A stretch of 64,000 bases of DNA from Auriscalpium vulgare (Eukaryota > Basidiomycota > Agaricomycetes > Russulales > Auriscalpiaceae): NCBI GenBank assembly GCA_019915015.1, contig JAHBBC010000002.1, forward strand, positions 1,178,001 to 1,242,000, written 5' to 3'. Under the pieces are notes generated by a model. That model saw only the letters and a program-made list of their open reading frames with translations. It had not been told where the DNA came from and did not search any database. Both the position numbers and the translations under genes were made by a program. Below are positions 25,867 through 36,263 of the stretch, in pieces; within the stretch, counting starts at the first letter, position 1, and the number at the start of each line of letters is the position of its first letter.

Positions 25867-28669
25867 ATGCCTCGCGGAATACCCAACGTCAAGCGCGACG
25901 ACACGCAGGGCATGCGCTACACCAGCTTCCATGTGCCTCTCCAGTGTGTACTCTCTCGTCGACTCTCCGGGCATCTTGACCAGACACAGGCTCGTCGTGA
26001 TGCAGGCCCAATCCGAAGCACATGAGCACGGCCTACCTCAAGTCAGAGTCGCAGACACTTTGGGCGCGAAAGACCGCGCGTCAGAAGGCGGCGGGGGAGG
26101 AACTCGACGTGAGCTCGCTGCTGTCGCGCTCTGTGTTTCGGCGCTTAGCACTCCTCCAGCGAGACCATGTCTTGGTTGTACACCTGGGCTCACGCTACCT
26201 TCGCATCGGCTACGCCACCTCGCGAGAACCAAAAGTCATCCCTAATGTGATCGCGCGCAGGGTCGCGCCACCGGCCCCGCCCCCCGTCTTCGTCGAGGGC
26301 ATCTCACGACCGCACAGAGGTCGCCCACGCCCCACGCCCCCACCGGCCAACGGCGACGAATACGCGGTCGCAAGCTCTTCGAATGACCCAGTAAGCCCTC
26401 ACTCGATGTCCTGTCGCGCCGTATCTGAGCGATGGTCACCCAGTTCGAGGAGAAATTGTCCGTCATCCAGGTCTCCTTGAGGGACCGGATGCGGTTCTAC
26501 AAACTGCGGGTGACACCGGACGCAGCGAACAAGGCGTCGGCCTTCAACGAGCAGCTGAAGCCCGAGATCATAGCCGAGGAGAACGACCCTTTCCAACCGG
26601 ACTGGATCCAACACTCGGACGCCCCCTTTCACGTCGGAGATGATGTACGTCGACCGAACTGACAGTCCTTGGTCGTAATGAGCGCTCAAGGCAGTTTTTG
26701 CAGGCCCTGCGTGTCGCGGACCCAGAGCGGCTCGGGTACGTGCTGCGCTGGCCCATCGTTGGCAAGAGGTTCAACACGCGAGATTACACCTCGAATCAGA
26801 TGATCATCGACGACGTGGAGACCATTCTGCGCGAGTCCCTACGCACTAAGCTCAACATCACTCCCGCAATGTACAAAGTGCGTAGACCACCGTGGCATTG
26901 GCACATCGTACTCATGCCCTTGCAGGAGTTCTCAGTCGTCCTGGTGATACCCGATTTCTACGAAAAGTCTTATGTGCGCGACACGGTCCATCTGCTGTTG
27001 AAGACGATGGGCTTCAAGCAACTCTGCGCCCAGCAGGTTGGATATCCAGCTCCGCATACATCGCTGGATGATGATGATGATTTTCTAGGAAGCGCTGGCT
27101 GCAACATACGGTGCGGGGATCACCACCGCATGTGTGGTCGACATCGGGGCTACGACGGCCAGTGTGGCTTGCGTCGACGAAGGCATGGTCATTGCTGACA
27201 CCAGGTGCGTCGATGCATTTATATCTATTACCGGCAGGCCTATAGATCTCTTCTAGGATGTTTTTGAACATGGGTGGCGATTACATCACCGAGTTCCTGT
27301 ATGTCTTGCTCGACAGAATCGGCTTCCCGTACAGAGACATCAACCTCGCGCGGGCGTATGACTGGAGCGTGCTGGAGGACCTCAAGGCCCGGCTGTGCAC
27401 GTTGGCAGAGGTACCCTCGTCCTGTTCACATGCGCTAGTCCGACTTGAACGTGCTTCTTGCAGGGTGACGTCGCGCTGAATCTCTACGACTTTGTCGTCC
27501 GACAGCCAGGGAAGCCAGGTGAAAAATACGGCCTACGTGCCTACGACGAGATCATCCTCGCCCCAATGGTACGTCACGACCTCGTTGTCTTCCGCAATAT
27601 CTCCTAACCCTGCATGTACAGTGCCTTTTTGAGCCTCGCGTGATTGACTTCAGTCGCCGGCGTATCGGCATGCGGCCATTCCAGCACCCAGACGTGACAG
27701 AGGAGCTGTGGGACAACCGCGAGCACCGCGACTCCCTGCCCGCAGACCAATTCGTCAGTATCTCCGGGATGCCGTCTCACTCGCTCAGTGCCTCACACAA
27801 CGAACACAGACACAAGCCATGATCATCTCCACACAGCATCTCTTCGTACCTCCCGACAGCGCTGCCCCAGTGAACGTGGATGCGCCACCGTCCGAGGCGG
27901 CCGTGAAAATCGGGACGTCACCCGCGTCGGACGCCCCCGCAGGTAAGCCTCCTCGCGCCCGCACCGCGCCGCCCGTCTCACGAAGCTGCGCAGAGTCCGG
28001 CGCCGCCTCCGCCGTGTCCGGCACGCCCGCCGCGGGGCCCAGCCGCGGGGCCTCCAAGGCCGCGACGCCGCCACCGCCCTCGAGCACCGCGGCGGCGGCG
28101 ACGCCCATCGACGTCGACGCGGAGCCCGCGCCCGCGCCGCCGGCGGCGTCGCGGTACGACATCGACATCGCGTTCGAGGCGAGCAAGCTGCCGATGGACG
28201 TCGCGATCTTCAACAGCACGCGCGCGGCGGGCGGCGACGAGAAGATCCGCAAGTACCTGCAGGCCGTGCTCGTCATCGGCGGGACGGCGCTCGTGCCGGG
28301 CATGGAGCACGCGTTGGAGAGCAGGTGCGTGCATCGCGCCGGCGCCGCGGTCTGGGAGTGCGTGTGCTGACGTGCTGGCGCGCGGGACAGGCTGCAGGCG
28401 ATCGCCACGCCGCTCGTCGCGAACATGGACAAGGTGCAGATCATATCGCCCCCGAAGGACGTCGACCCGCGCATCCTCGTGTGGAAGGGCGCGTCTGTCC
28501 TGGGGAGAATGGACGGCGTCGCGGACCTGTGGCTGACGCCCTCTGACTGGGTGCGTCGTCGGCCTGCCTGTTCATCCTCGTCCTGCTTCGTGGCTGACGC
28601 GCGGGCCTTCTCAATCATCAGGACACGTTGGGAATGCGCGGGCTGCGAGAACGGTGCTTCTATCTGTGA
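25867..28669 (+). CDS. ARP8: Actin-related protein 8 (INO80 complex)
   Basis: Starts MPRGIPNVKRDDTQGMRYTS at 25867; the first intron (about 60 bases, ending GATGCAG) joins PLQ to PNPKHMSTAYLKSESQTLW, typical of Arp8. Later exons give the actin fold: VLVVHLGSRYLRIGYA (phosphate 1), ERLGYVLRWPIVGKRFN, VVLVIPDFYEKSYV, TACVVDIGATTASVACVDEG (phosphate 2), NMGGDYITEFLYVLL, then a long Pro/Ala-rich insert (about 27.85-28.15 kb), VLVIGGTALVPGMEHALESR, PRILVWKGASVLGRMD and the last exon DTLGMRGLRERCFYL-TGA. About ten introns. Arp8 is part of the nucleosome-binding module of the INO80 remodeller in the nucleus. The Pro/Ala insert is long compared with core actin and may be a lineage trait. The head faces the zincin-like gene across 15 bases. 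Confidence 0.93.
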
Positions 28670-29079
28670 TGCATGTAATGGCGTACATTTGATGAGAATC
28701 TGTCATACATATCTTCGCGAGGCGGAAGCACGCAAGAACGGCTATGATACATGTCGGATCGGAACTTGTTGTAAATTGAGTTATGGTTGTGCGCAAGAAA
28801 TGGAGACAGCTTCTCAGACGGGGGGCTGTAACGGAGGCGTCGGGTCTCGACAGATACAGATACAGACACAGATACGGGCAGGAGCTGGGAAGGAAGGACA
28901 CGAACACAGAAGAGCAAATATGGAGGGCCTGCCTCGAGGCAGCAGCACCTCCAGAGTCGCCGAAATGCACGGGCACGTCCGCATGCACGCGTGTCCCTGA
29001 AAAGGATAATTGCATGGAAACACGCAGCGTCGTCAAACGTGGCAGAGACAAGGGGCCGTCCGCATGCGGGGCGGGCCCG
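28670..29079. other. Convergent intergenic region
   Basis: Between ARP8 and the RING gene. Contains an imperfect (AGATACAGATAC) tract at about 28850-28880; no gene. Confidence 0.5.
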
Positions 29080-30056
29080 TCACACCGCGAGCGCGGCCTT
29101 GATCAAGAGGAATCCGGGCGCGTCCAGCGTCGGCCAGCGCGCGAGCGCGTCGTCCATCGCCTCACGGCCCAGCCTGTCCCCGCGGACGCGTACAGGAAGA
29201 AAGAAAAAGAGCTACGGTGAGCACGGGGCGACGTGGTCGGGTGGGACACTCACCGTGTGCGGGTGGCCCAGTCCACGCGCCGCGCGCCGCCGTGCGCCCA
29301 CTCCGCCAGGTGCGCAGGCAGCGGGGCGGCAGGGGGCGCGGGCGGGGGCGCCGGGGCGCTGCGCCGCCCGCGCTTGCGCTTCTTCGACGTGGGCGGTGCG
29401 GGCGCGGGGGGATGCAGCGCGTCCGCGGTGGCTGCGGCGATGTCGCGGAGCGCGTCGACGGCGTCCGCGACGACGCGGTCGAACGCGCGGCCGTAGACGA
29501 ACGGGCGCGCGGGGAGCTTCACGGCGGGCGCGCGGCAGAGCGGGCACTCGACGGGCTCGTGCCAGTCGCCGCACTCGTGCAGGCGCGAGAAGAACCACTT
29601 GATGATGCAGAGCGCGCAGAACGCGTGGCCGCAGTTGTACGCGACGAGCGAGTAGGGGCACGCGCTGGCGCGGGCGGCGGTCAGCGGTCAGCGGGGCGGG
29701 TGTGCGGAAGGGAGAGGGCGTACATCACGTCGAGGCATCTTCCGCGGACGGGGCGGGCGGTCAGCGCGGGCGAAAAGGGGGAAGGGGGGGAAGGGCGGCG
29801 GCTCACAGGGGGCAGTTCAGTTGGTCCTCGAGCTGGTCGAGGATCGGCTGCGCCGCGTCGCCCGCGCGCGCACACGCGAGCTCGGCGACCAACTCCACCT
29901 GCTTCTCCAGCGCAGCCTCGCGCGCCGCGACCTCCGCCTCGCGCGCGTTGAGCGCCGTGACCTCCTCGTGCACCCCCGCCGCGACCATCTTTTGTATCGC
30001 ATCGTGGCTGAGATCGGGCGTCGGCATCTTGGACACCACCGCAGGGCGCGCACTAG

Positions 30057-30087
<31 letters not shown>

Positions 30088-30431
30088 GGTGGCGGGCTGT
30101 TCTCCTTCGTTGGAGGACGACGGTGGGTGCGGGGATGTCTGCTGCCGTTTATGCGGGCGCCGCGCGGGGACGTCGACGTAGAGCAGCTGCTGCTGCGCGC
30201 CGTGGCGACCTGTGCGGCAATGAGCATGGCGCGGGACTGCTCGAGGTCGAGACACAAGCTCCCCAGCGCAATGCCTCCATGAGGAAAGCGAGATGGGGGG
30301 ATGGTGACATGGGAGAAAGGAGGAGAGCGCGCACCTCTGAGACTGCTGCCGGCCAGCGGGGGTGTGGCACCGCCGCCGAGGCTGAGGCGCGCGGACCGGC
30401 GTGGGGCGGACTGCGAGCGAGTTCCGGGCAT
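29080..30431 (-). CDS. RING-type zinc finger protein (probable E3 ubiquitin ligase)
   Basis: Starts MPGTRSQSAPRRSARLSLGG at 30431. A Pro/Ser stretch coded by a hexanucleotide tract (about 30058-30090) is followed by an acidic/Ala-rich coiled-coil-like helix (EEVTALNAREAEVAAREAAL) and the RING. Three introns rebuild it: LNCPLCLDVIACPY, then YNCGHAFCALCIIKWF, and ECPLCRAP, giving the eight Cys/His ligands. After a Lys/Arg-rich linker (SKKRKRGRR, possible nuclear signal) the last splice adds DDALARWPTLDAPGFLLIK and ends at 29080. Helix plus RING recalls chromatin-associated RING proteins, but the partner is unknown. The 5' exon junction around 30200-30330 is uncertain because three frames are open in this GC-rich part. 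Confidence 0.8.
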
Positions 30432-30939
30432 GGCGCGTGTTCCTGTAGCGCGGGAGGGGGACCAATGTGGATGTGCTGTGCACCGTGGTCGCAGCGCGAG
30501 AGGAGAGGTCGTCCTCGCATCTCGCCGACGGTGACCCTATCTATCACGTGCCGCCTGCGCTTGCTCCCGCCTGCATTCATGCAGCATGCTCGCCCACAAC
30601 GATCCAGCAGCGGGCGACCCTAGGACTGCGTCGGGGGTGCGTCAGGCCCAGCATTCAACTAAGTACCAACTGTACCACTGACCGCTGATTCTGAATTTTG
30701 TAATGGCAGGCACTACCACCAACCCACATCCACCGTCTGATCCAGAACTCTCCGTGCGGTGGACCCATCCATCACCGAGAAGAGGCTCGACCCAGACGGT
30801 TTCACAGGACCCCTGCACCCCAGGCCCCCCGCTGCACCGTACCCACCTCCCCGATCACCCCTGGGCCCTGCGCCGGCGCGCGCGCCACCCAACTCTACTC
30901 CCGCTGTAACTGCAGCTGCTCCAGGTGGTACGAGCACTG
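30432..30939. other. Upstream region of the RING gene
   Basis: GC-rich, no gene; grades into the degenerate repeat array. Confidence 0.4.
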
Positions 30940-31345
30940 ACCATCCTGATTATATCATGAAACTGATTGGCAGGTCCTTTTTGCCTGCCAGCCGGCGCCC
31001 TCATGCCCAGACCTCGCCCGCGCACCCACCCGTCCCAGCGCGAAAACAGGAAAAATGCAAGTTGGACGCTGACGACCCCACCGCACCCCCGCCGGCGATC
31101 ATGACACCCACTCGCGCGCCACCGAACTCTCGCTGTGACAGCTCCGCTCCAGCTGGTAAGTTACGAGCTCAAGCGCGAAACACCGCCCGTTCTGATTTTC
31201 TATAGCTCTACAACGCAGCGCGATGGCAGGTCGAGGTCGTGCTTGCGTTCCCCACCCGCCCACGTCTCCCCTGGCCTCAGAGCCCAGCCAGACCGCGCCC
31301 GCGCGCCGAGAACGTAGTTCGACGCCGACGACCCCGCACCCGCAG

Positions 31346-31378
<33 letters not shown>

Positions 31379-32500
31379 CCCTCCGGAATCCGGATTCGGC
31401 AGGCATCATCCCCCTGGGCCGGCACGCGTGCGCCACTGTAACAGCTCCGGGTACGAGCACGCAGACACTGCCCGCCCTGCCAGATTATATCCTGATATTT
31501 GATATTGATATTGATTGGCAGGTCGACGTCTTGCTTGAGGCTTGAGCTTTCTTGCCAGCCCACGTCTCCCCTGCCTCAGAGCCCAGCCAGACCGCGCCCG
31601 CGCTCGACGACCACGCACCCGCAGCCTGCCGAGCACGCAGACACTGCGCGCCCTGATTATATTCTGATATTTGTTTTTGATTGGCAGGTCGACGTCGTGC
31701 TTGCTTTCCCTGCCTCCCCTGGGCCTCCCGCGCGCCGAACACACGGTCGGACGCCGACGCCCCTCCGGATTCGGCACGCGGCCGCTGTAATACTAACAGT
31801 TCCGGGTACGTGCACGCAGACACTGCCCACCCTGATTATACTGTACAGTATCCTGATGTTGGATTGCAGTACATACTCGAAATTCAGTCCCGCGTGCCGT
31901 GCCTACTCGAGTCGAGAGCGCAGTGAGACGGCGCCGAGAAAGGCTGGACGCCGCCGACCCTCCCCGCCCTCCAGCGATCACCAGCACGCAGATACCCCCA
32001 GCCACGTCTCTCCTGGTCCACTCCCGCTCTGGAGCCCAGAGCGCAGAGCCGAGCCGAGCCCGAATCTGACGCCGACGACCGCACCGCACGCGGCGATCAT
32101 CCCGGACGCGCGCCCCTCTCGCGTCTCCCTGCAGAAAGCTTAACGTTCACGTCCCGCTGGTACTGTATACGAGCAGGCCGACACCGACCGATTCGATTCC
32201 CAGAGTTGCGAATAATTCACGCTGCTTGTGGTGCAGTGCAGGACTTGCTTCTCCTGCCCACCCCAGGCCGAGACAAGGAAACGACGAGGCGAGGCGGGGC
32301 GGGGCGAGAAGTCGGACGCCGACGACCCCACCGCACCCCGAGCGGCACCCGCGCGCCACCGAACTCTCGCTGTAACAGGTCCGGTCCCAGATGGCGCGCG
32401 CGTCCGTGTCACCTGCGCGCAGTCGCCGGTAAGCATGCCAATCCAAACCTTGTCTCTCCTCTCCATCTCTGCACCCTCGCCCGCTGAATCCTCCCTGCAG
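30940..32500 (+). repeat. Degenerate tandem array of a 120-430 bp composite unit
   Basis: The core GACGCYGACGACCC (with variants) occurs at 31065, 31321, 31750, 31947, 32068 and 32315. A second landmark, GATTGGCAGGTCGACGTC or a close variant, occurs near 30965, 31218, 31514 and 31678, usually just after a GATTATAT-CTGATATT block (30949, 31482, 31653, 31834). Between them recur CACGTCTCCCCTG-CTCAGAGCCCAG and GCACGCAGACACTGCCC. The copies are diverged and partly truncated. No coding frame is conserved between copies. Confidence 0.75.
31346..31377 (+). repeat. 32-base homopolymer C tract
   Basis: An unbroken run of 32 C residues within the degenerate array, in a repeat copy that otherwise continues on both sides. 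The length is likely unstable and may be a sequencing estimate. Confidence 0.9.
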
Positions 32501-34302
32501 CACGCTCCGAGTCTTATCGGAGCCCGATAGCAACACGGTTTGAACCGGAGCTGGAACTGTGGACGCACATGTACAGTAGCGCGCCGCAGCCATGGCAACA
32601 CCCCGGGCGCCGCGTGCCAAAGCCATTATGATTATTTATGCGCGGCCGCCGGCACGCATACATACGCATCGGGCGCAGGCAGGGTCGGACTCCCAGGGTG
32701 CGCGAGAAGAGAAGCGTGCTCTCATTCAGTCATTCGTTCATTATTGATAATAACTGATAACATCATCGATGGTGGGCGCTCGCGCTCGCTGGTGGGTCGA
32801 GGGCAGCGAGAGTGCACTGCGACTGCCTGAGTCTTGCTTCGCGCAACACATTGCCCGCGGGGCCCCGGAACACGCGACGAGCATTGGCGCGCTGCCGGCC
32901 GAAGACGGCGGTGGTTACGCGCGTGTCCCCATCGCACCCACTACACACATACACTACTACCCATGTTCCAGCCCGATGACGATCGCGCCGCCGCCTTCCG
33001 CTTCTATATGATTCCGTTATCCTCATCACACCGTTGTGATAATTACACTACAGCCCCCGAGATCCAGCAGCCAGCCAGCCCCCCGGCCGACTCCCTCCAT
33101 GGCGCCGTGCGTGCCCTTCGCGAAGCACGCCGCAGTGCGTACCCGTACCCGCACCCGTTCTGGAAGGGAACGCGCGCGCGGATCTGGCGTCCGAAGCGGC
33201 GAGAGTTCAAGTTCATTGCCATTCAGAATCCGGCGTGTGCGTGCGTGGCTTGTGCTGGGCCCTGCGGTGCGGCGCGGGTCGGTTCTGTATTTGTTGCCAG
33301 GAGAATGCAGACCGAGAATGCAGAATGCAGAACCCATGGCCAGAATGAATGCGGAATCGATGTCGACGTTGTGCGGGCGGGCTTTCCGGCGTGCCCGACG
33401 ATACGAGGACGAGGTGGGGGCGAGTCACGTACTCCGGGACAGTCAGCATGCCGGGCAGGCCGCCAGCGGATCATGACGCAGCGTCCGCCCCGCCGCGGCA
33501 CCTCTCGCGACGTCAACGTCGACCGTGGCCCCCCGTGAGCCTGGACGGCACTTACGAAACTTCTGCGCGCCATACCCGCGCGGGACGTCGATGTCGATCT
33601 CGGGCCCAGCGCACGGGCGACCCCGATCGAAGACGCGAGTGGGTGCACATGTACGTATGGAAGCGGAAGCCCCGCGTCGCGGCATGCATAGATGTTGGCC
33701 ACGATCAGACGCCATTGCCGTTGTCGTTGCCGTTGTGGCGGGCGGCGGCGCGCTGGATGCGGATGCGGCGGCGGGGATCCACGTGCGGTCGGGGCGGGCG
33801 ATGCATGCGCGGCGCGCGCTGCAAGCCAGCTGCATGACATCCCCCGCACCCGAAGCACGCGCGCGGACGGCCCACGCAGCGCGCGACGCACCATGCTCGC
33901 GCGCGGAGGGTGAGATCGGCGGGGGCGCCGGTGCGATTCGCGCGGTGCGGGGAAGCTGTCTGCGCGGGCGGGCTTCGGGTTCGCTGCAGATCGCGCGCCG
34001 TCGCCTGCGCATGGAAGCGGCGTGCTCGTGATGTCATCCGACCGCGCCGCACCCCCCGTTTCCAGATTGAAACACAGCGAAACAGCGCAAACCCAAACCC
34101 GTCGCGTCGCGTCGCGTCTCGTCGCTGCATGCGTGCGTCGCCGTGTTTCACCTCCGTCGCGTCTGACTCTGCGCCTCGGGACGTGCGTGCACGCGGCCCG
34201 GGACCGCGGGGCTGCCACGTCGCCCGGAAGCAGCTGCAGCATCAGTGGCTGACGCGGACGCGGTGACAGCGACAGCAGCGCGATAAATGGCACTGAAATT
34301 TT
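32501..34302. other. Gene-poor GC-rich region
   Basis: Long ORFs are open on several frames at once (for example minus 33223-34434) because stops are rare at this GC content; none has a domain or splice support. Short direct repeats such as GAGAATGCAGA near 33300-33330 are seen. Confidence 0.45.
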
Positions 34303-34362
34303 CGATTGGGTGGGCGCGGCGATTGGCTGGCGCGTCCCATTGGCCGCGCGCGCCAGCCAATC
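34303..34362 (+). promoter_or_regulatory. CCAAT-box cluster with 14-base inverted repeat
   Basis: ATTGG occurs at 34304, 34322 and 34339, and CCAAT at 34357. GATTGGCTGGCGCG (34321-34334) is perfectly inverted at 34349-34362. This is a strong candidate HAP/NF-Y site cluster, about 630 bases before the zinc-finger ATG. Confidence 0.6.
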
Positions 34363-34566
34363 GCGCGCGGGGTGCCGTACGTGGGTCGGGCGGGCGACGG
34401 TGCGTGCGGTGCGCGGGTCGCAGGGGGCGCGCATGGCGGCCCGCGGCGTCCGGATGTGGATGGGCCTCTGCCCGGTGCGGTCGCTGCGTGCGGGGACGCT
34501 GCGCTACGCTGCGTCGCGCGACGGACGCTTCGTGCCGCATCGGGCGCGCGTACGTACTGGCGACGG

Positions 34567-34604
34567 CGCACGCGTCGGGCGTCTGCGCACGCGTCCGGCG
34601 TCTG
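34567..34604 (+). repeat. 19-base tandem repeat
   Basis: Two copies of CGCACGCGTCSGGCGTCTG at 34567-34585 and 34586-34604 with a decayed third copy after them. Confidence 0.7.
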
Positions 34605-34994
34605 CGCGCGTGCGTCTGCGCCAAGCCTTCGCGCGCCTGTGTGCGCGTGACTGTGCGGGGGGCTCGGCGGGCGGGCGGGGACGCGTGGCCGGATAGGGGC
34701 ATATTGCGGGGACGGGCGGGCAATGAACTGGAAGTGGACGGATTCCGGAAGGGGCGATGTCTGGATGACGTGTTGTGGGGGCGCGTGTGCCGGGGGTGGG
34801 GCGGGGCGCGGGATTGGGCGGTGGGCGATCGTGGATCTTGACAGGATGAAGGCAGGGCTCGCGGACAAATCAGGTGGTTCGCTTCGGGGCGGTGGCTTCG
34901 GTCTTGTCTGCGCGCATTTTAGGAGATATGGCGCGTCCTTCTCGCTCGCCCGCCGTCCTTTTCCTTTTCACCGCGCGCGGCCGTGCCCCCGCGC

Positions 34995-36263
34995 ATGCTC
35001 GCCCTCCTCCCCCACGCCCCAGATCTGGACGCCCCCTTCCGCCTCCCCGACAACCGCTCCCACACCCGCTCCTATACCACCCCCCGCCATGCGTCCCCCG
35101 CCCCGCCCCCGCACCCCGCCATGCTCCCCCACCACCCCCCCTGGCCAACCCACCTAGTCGACACAACGCCCCCGCCCTTCCCCCCGCCCTACCCCGCCCA
35201 CCCCTTCCCCGCCGACACCCGCTACTTCCCCCCCGCCTACCCCCCCGCCCTGCGCCCCCCGTCTCCCGCCCGCGCGTCCCCCACCCCCGGGCCCTCCTCC
35301 GCACCCGCACCCGCCCCCGTCCACCCGCGCCGCGCCTCCACCCCCTCCGCCGCCGACCCCCCGGACGACGACGACGACGACGCCCCCAGCAAGACCTACT
35401 CCTTCGTCTCGCTCCCCGGCAACACCGTCAAGAAGCGCCCGCGCCGCCGCTACGACGAGATCGAGCGCCTCTACGACTGCGCGTGGCCCGGCTGCACCAA
35501 GAGCTACGGCACCCTCAACCACCTCAACGCGCACATCGTCATGCAGCGCCACGGCGGCAAGCGCACGCCCGGAGGTGCGTCCTGGCGACTCGTCTGCGGA
35601 TTGTGCTGACCGCGTGCGTCCGCGCGTGCAGAGTTCAAGGAGCTGCGCAAGCAGTGGCGCAAGCAGAAGAAGGACGAGGCGGACCGCGCCGCGCGCGCGC
35701 AGGCCGCCGACGCGTTCCGCATGCAGCGCGCCGCGCACCTCCCGCACCCGCACCCGCTCCCGCACCCGTACCACCCACCGCACCTCCAGCACCACCTCCC
35801 GCACCTCCCGCACCACCAGCCGCACCTCCACCAGCAGCAGCAGCTGTACGGCCCGGGCGTGCAGGGCCTCGGCCTCGGCATCCCGCTCGCCGCGCTCCCG
35901 CTCCCGGACGACCGCGCGCTCTACGCGCCGCCCGCCCAGCCCCCGCCCCCGCACCACCACCCGCAGCCGTACGCGCAGCCGGACGTGTGGCCCATCGACG
36001 ACGCGCCCGGGCCGCCGCGCCGCTACGCCGACTACACTGGCACGTCGTCCGGCGCCGGGGGGAGTGCAGGTGCGGGCGGCGGCAGCGGGTGGGGCCGCCT
36101 GCCGCCGGACAGCACGCTGCTGACGCCGCTGCCCGGCTATGCGCAGCCGCAGGTACAGGGCGGCGTGCTGCCGAAGCTGGAGTTGGAGGAGATGGGCGGC
36201 GCGGTGGGCGCGTATGAGGAGGAGCCCGCGTTCGAGGATCCCGCGGCGTATTGGGAGGCGTGA
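34995..36263 (+). CDS. C2H2 zinc-finger transcription factor with His-rich region
   Basis: Exons 34995-35574 and 35632-36263 with a 57-base intron (GTGCGT...GTGCAG) give 403 residues. The N-terminal 120 residues are Pro/Ala-rich. A run of six Asp precedes a basic patch (KKRPRRR) and one C2H2 finger, DCAWPGCTKSYGTLNHLNAH to QRH (C-x4-C-x12-H-x5-H). The splice adds EFKELRKQWRKQKKDE, a basic extension that always follows this finger in the fungal family I recognise. Residues about 229-265 are a remarkable His/Pro/Gln stretch, then a Gly/Pro-rich tail with an acidic end (LELEEM, EEEPAFEDP) that may activate transcription. A single finger plus basic tail suggests DNA binding at a short site. The gene is isolated, with over 4 kb of empty DNA on each side, as common for developmental regulators. 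The target is unknown. Confidence 0.85.

Noticed and set aside
33223..34434. 403-codon minus ORF upstream of the zinc-finger gene
   Set aside because: Arg/Pro/Ala-rich with no domain; at this GC content several frames are open at once.
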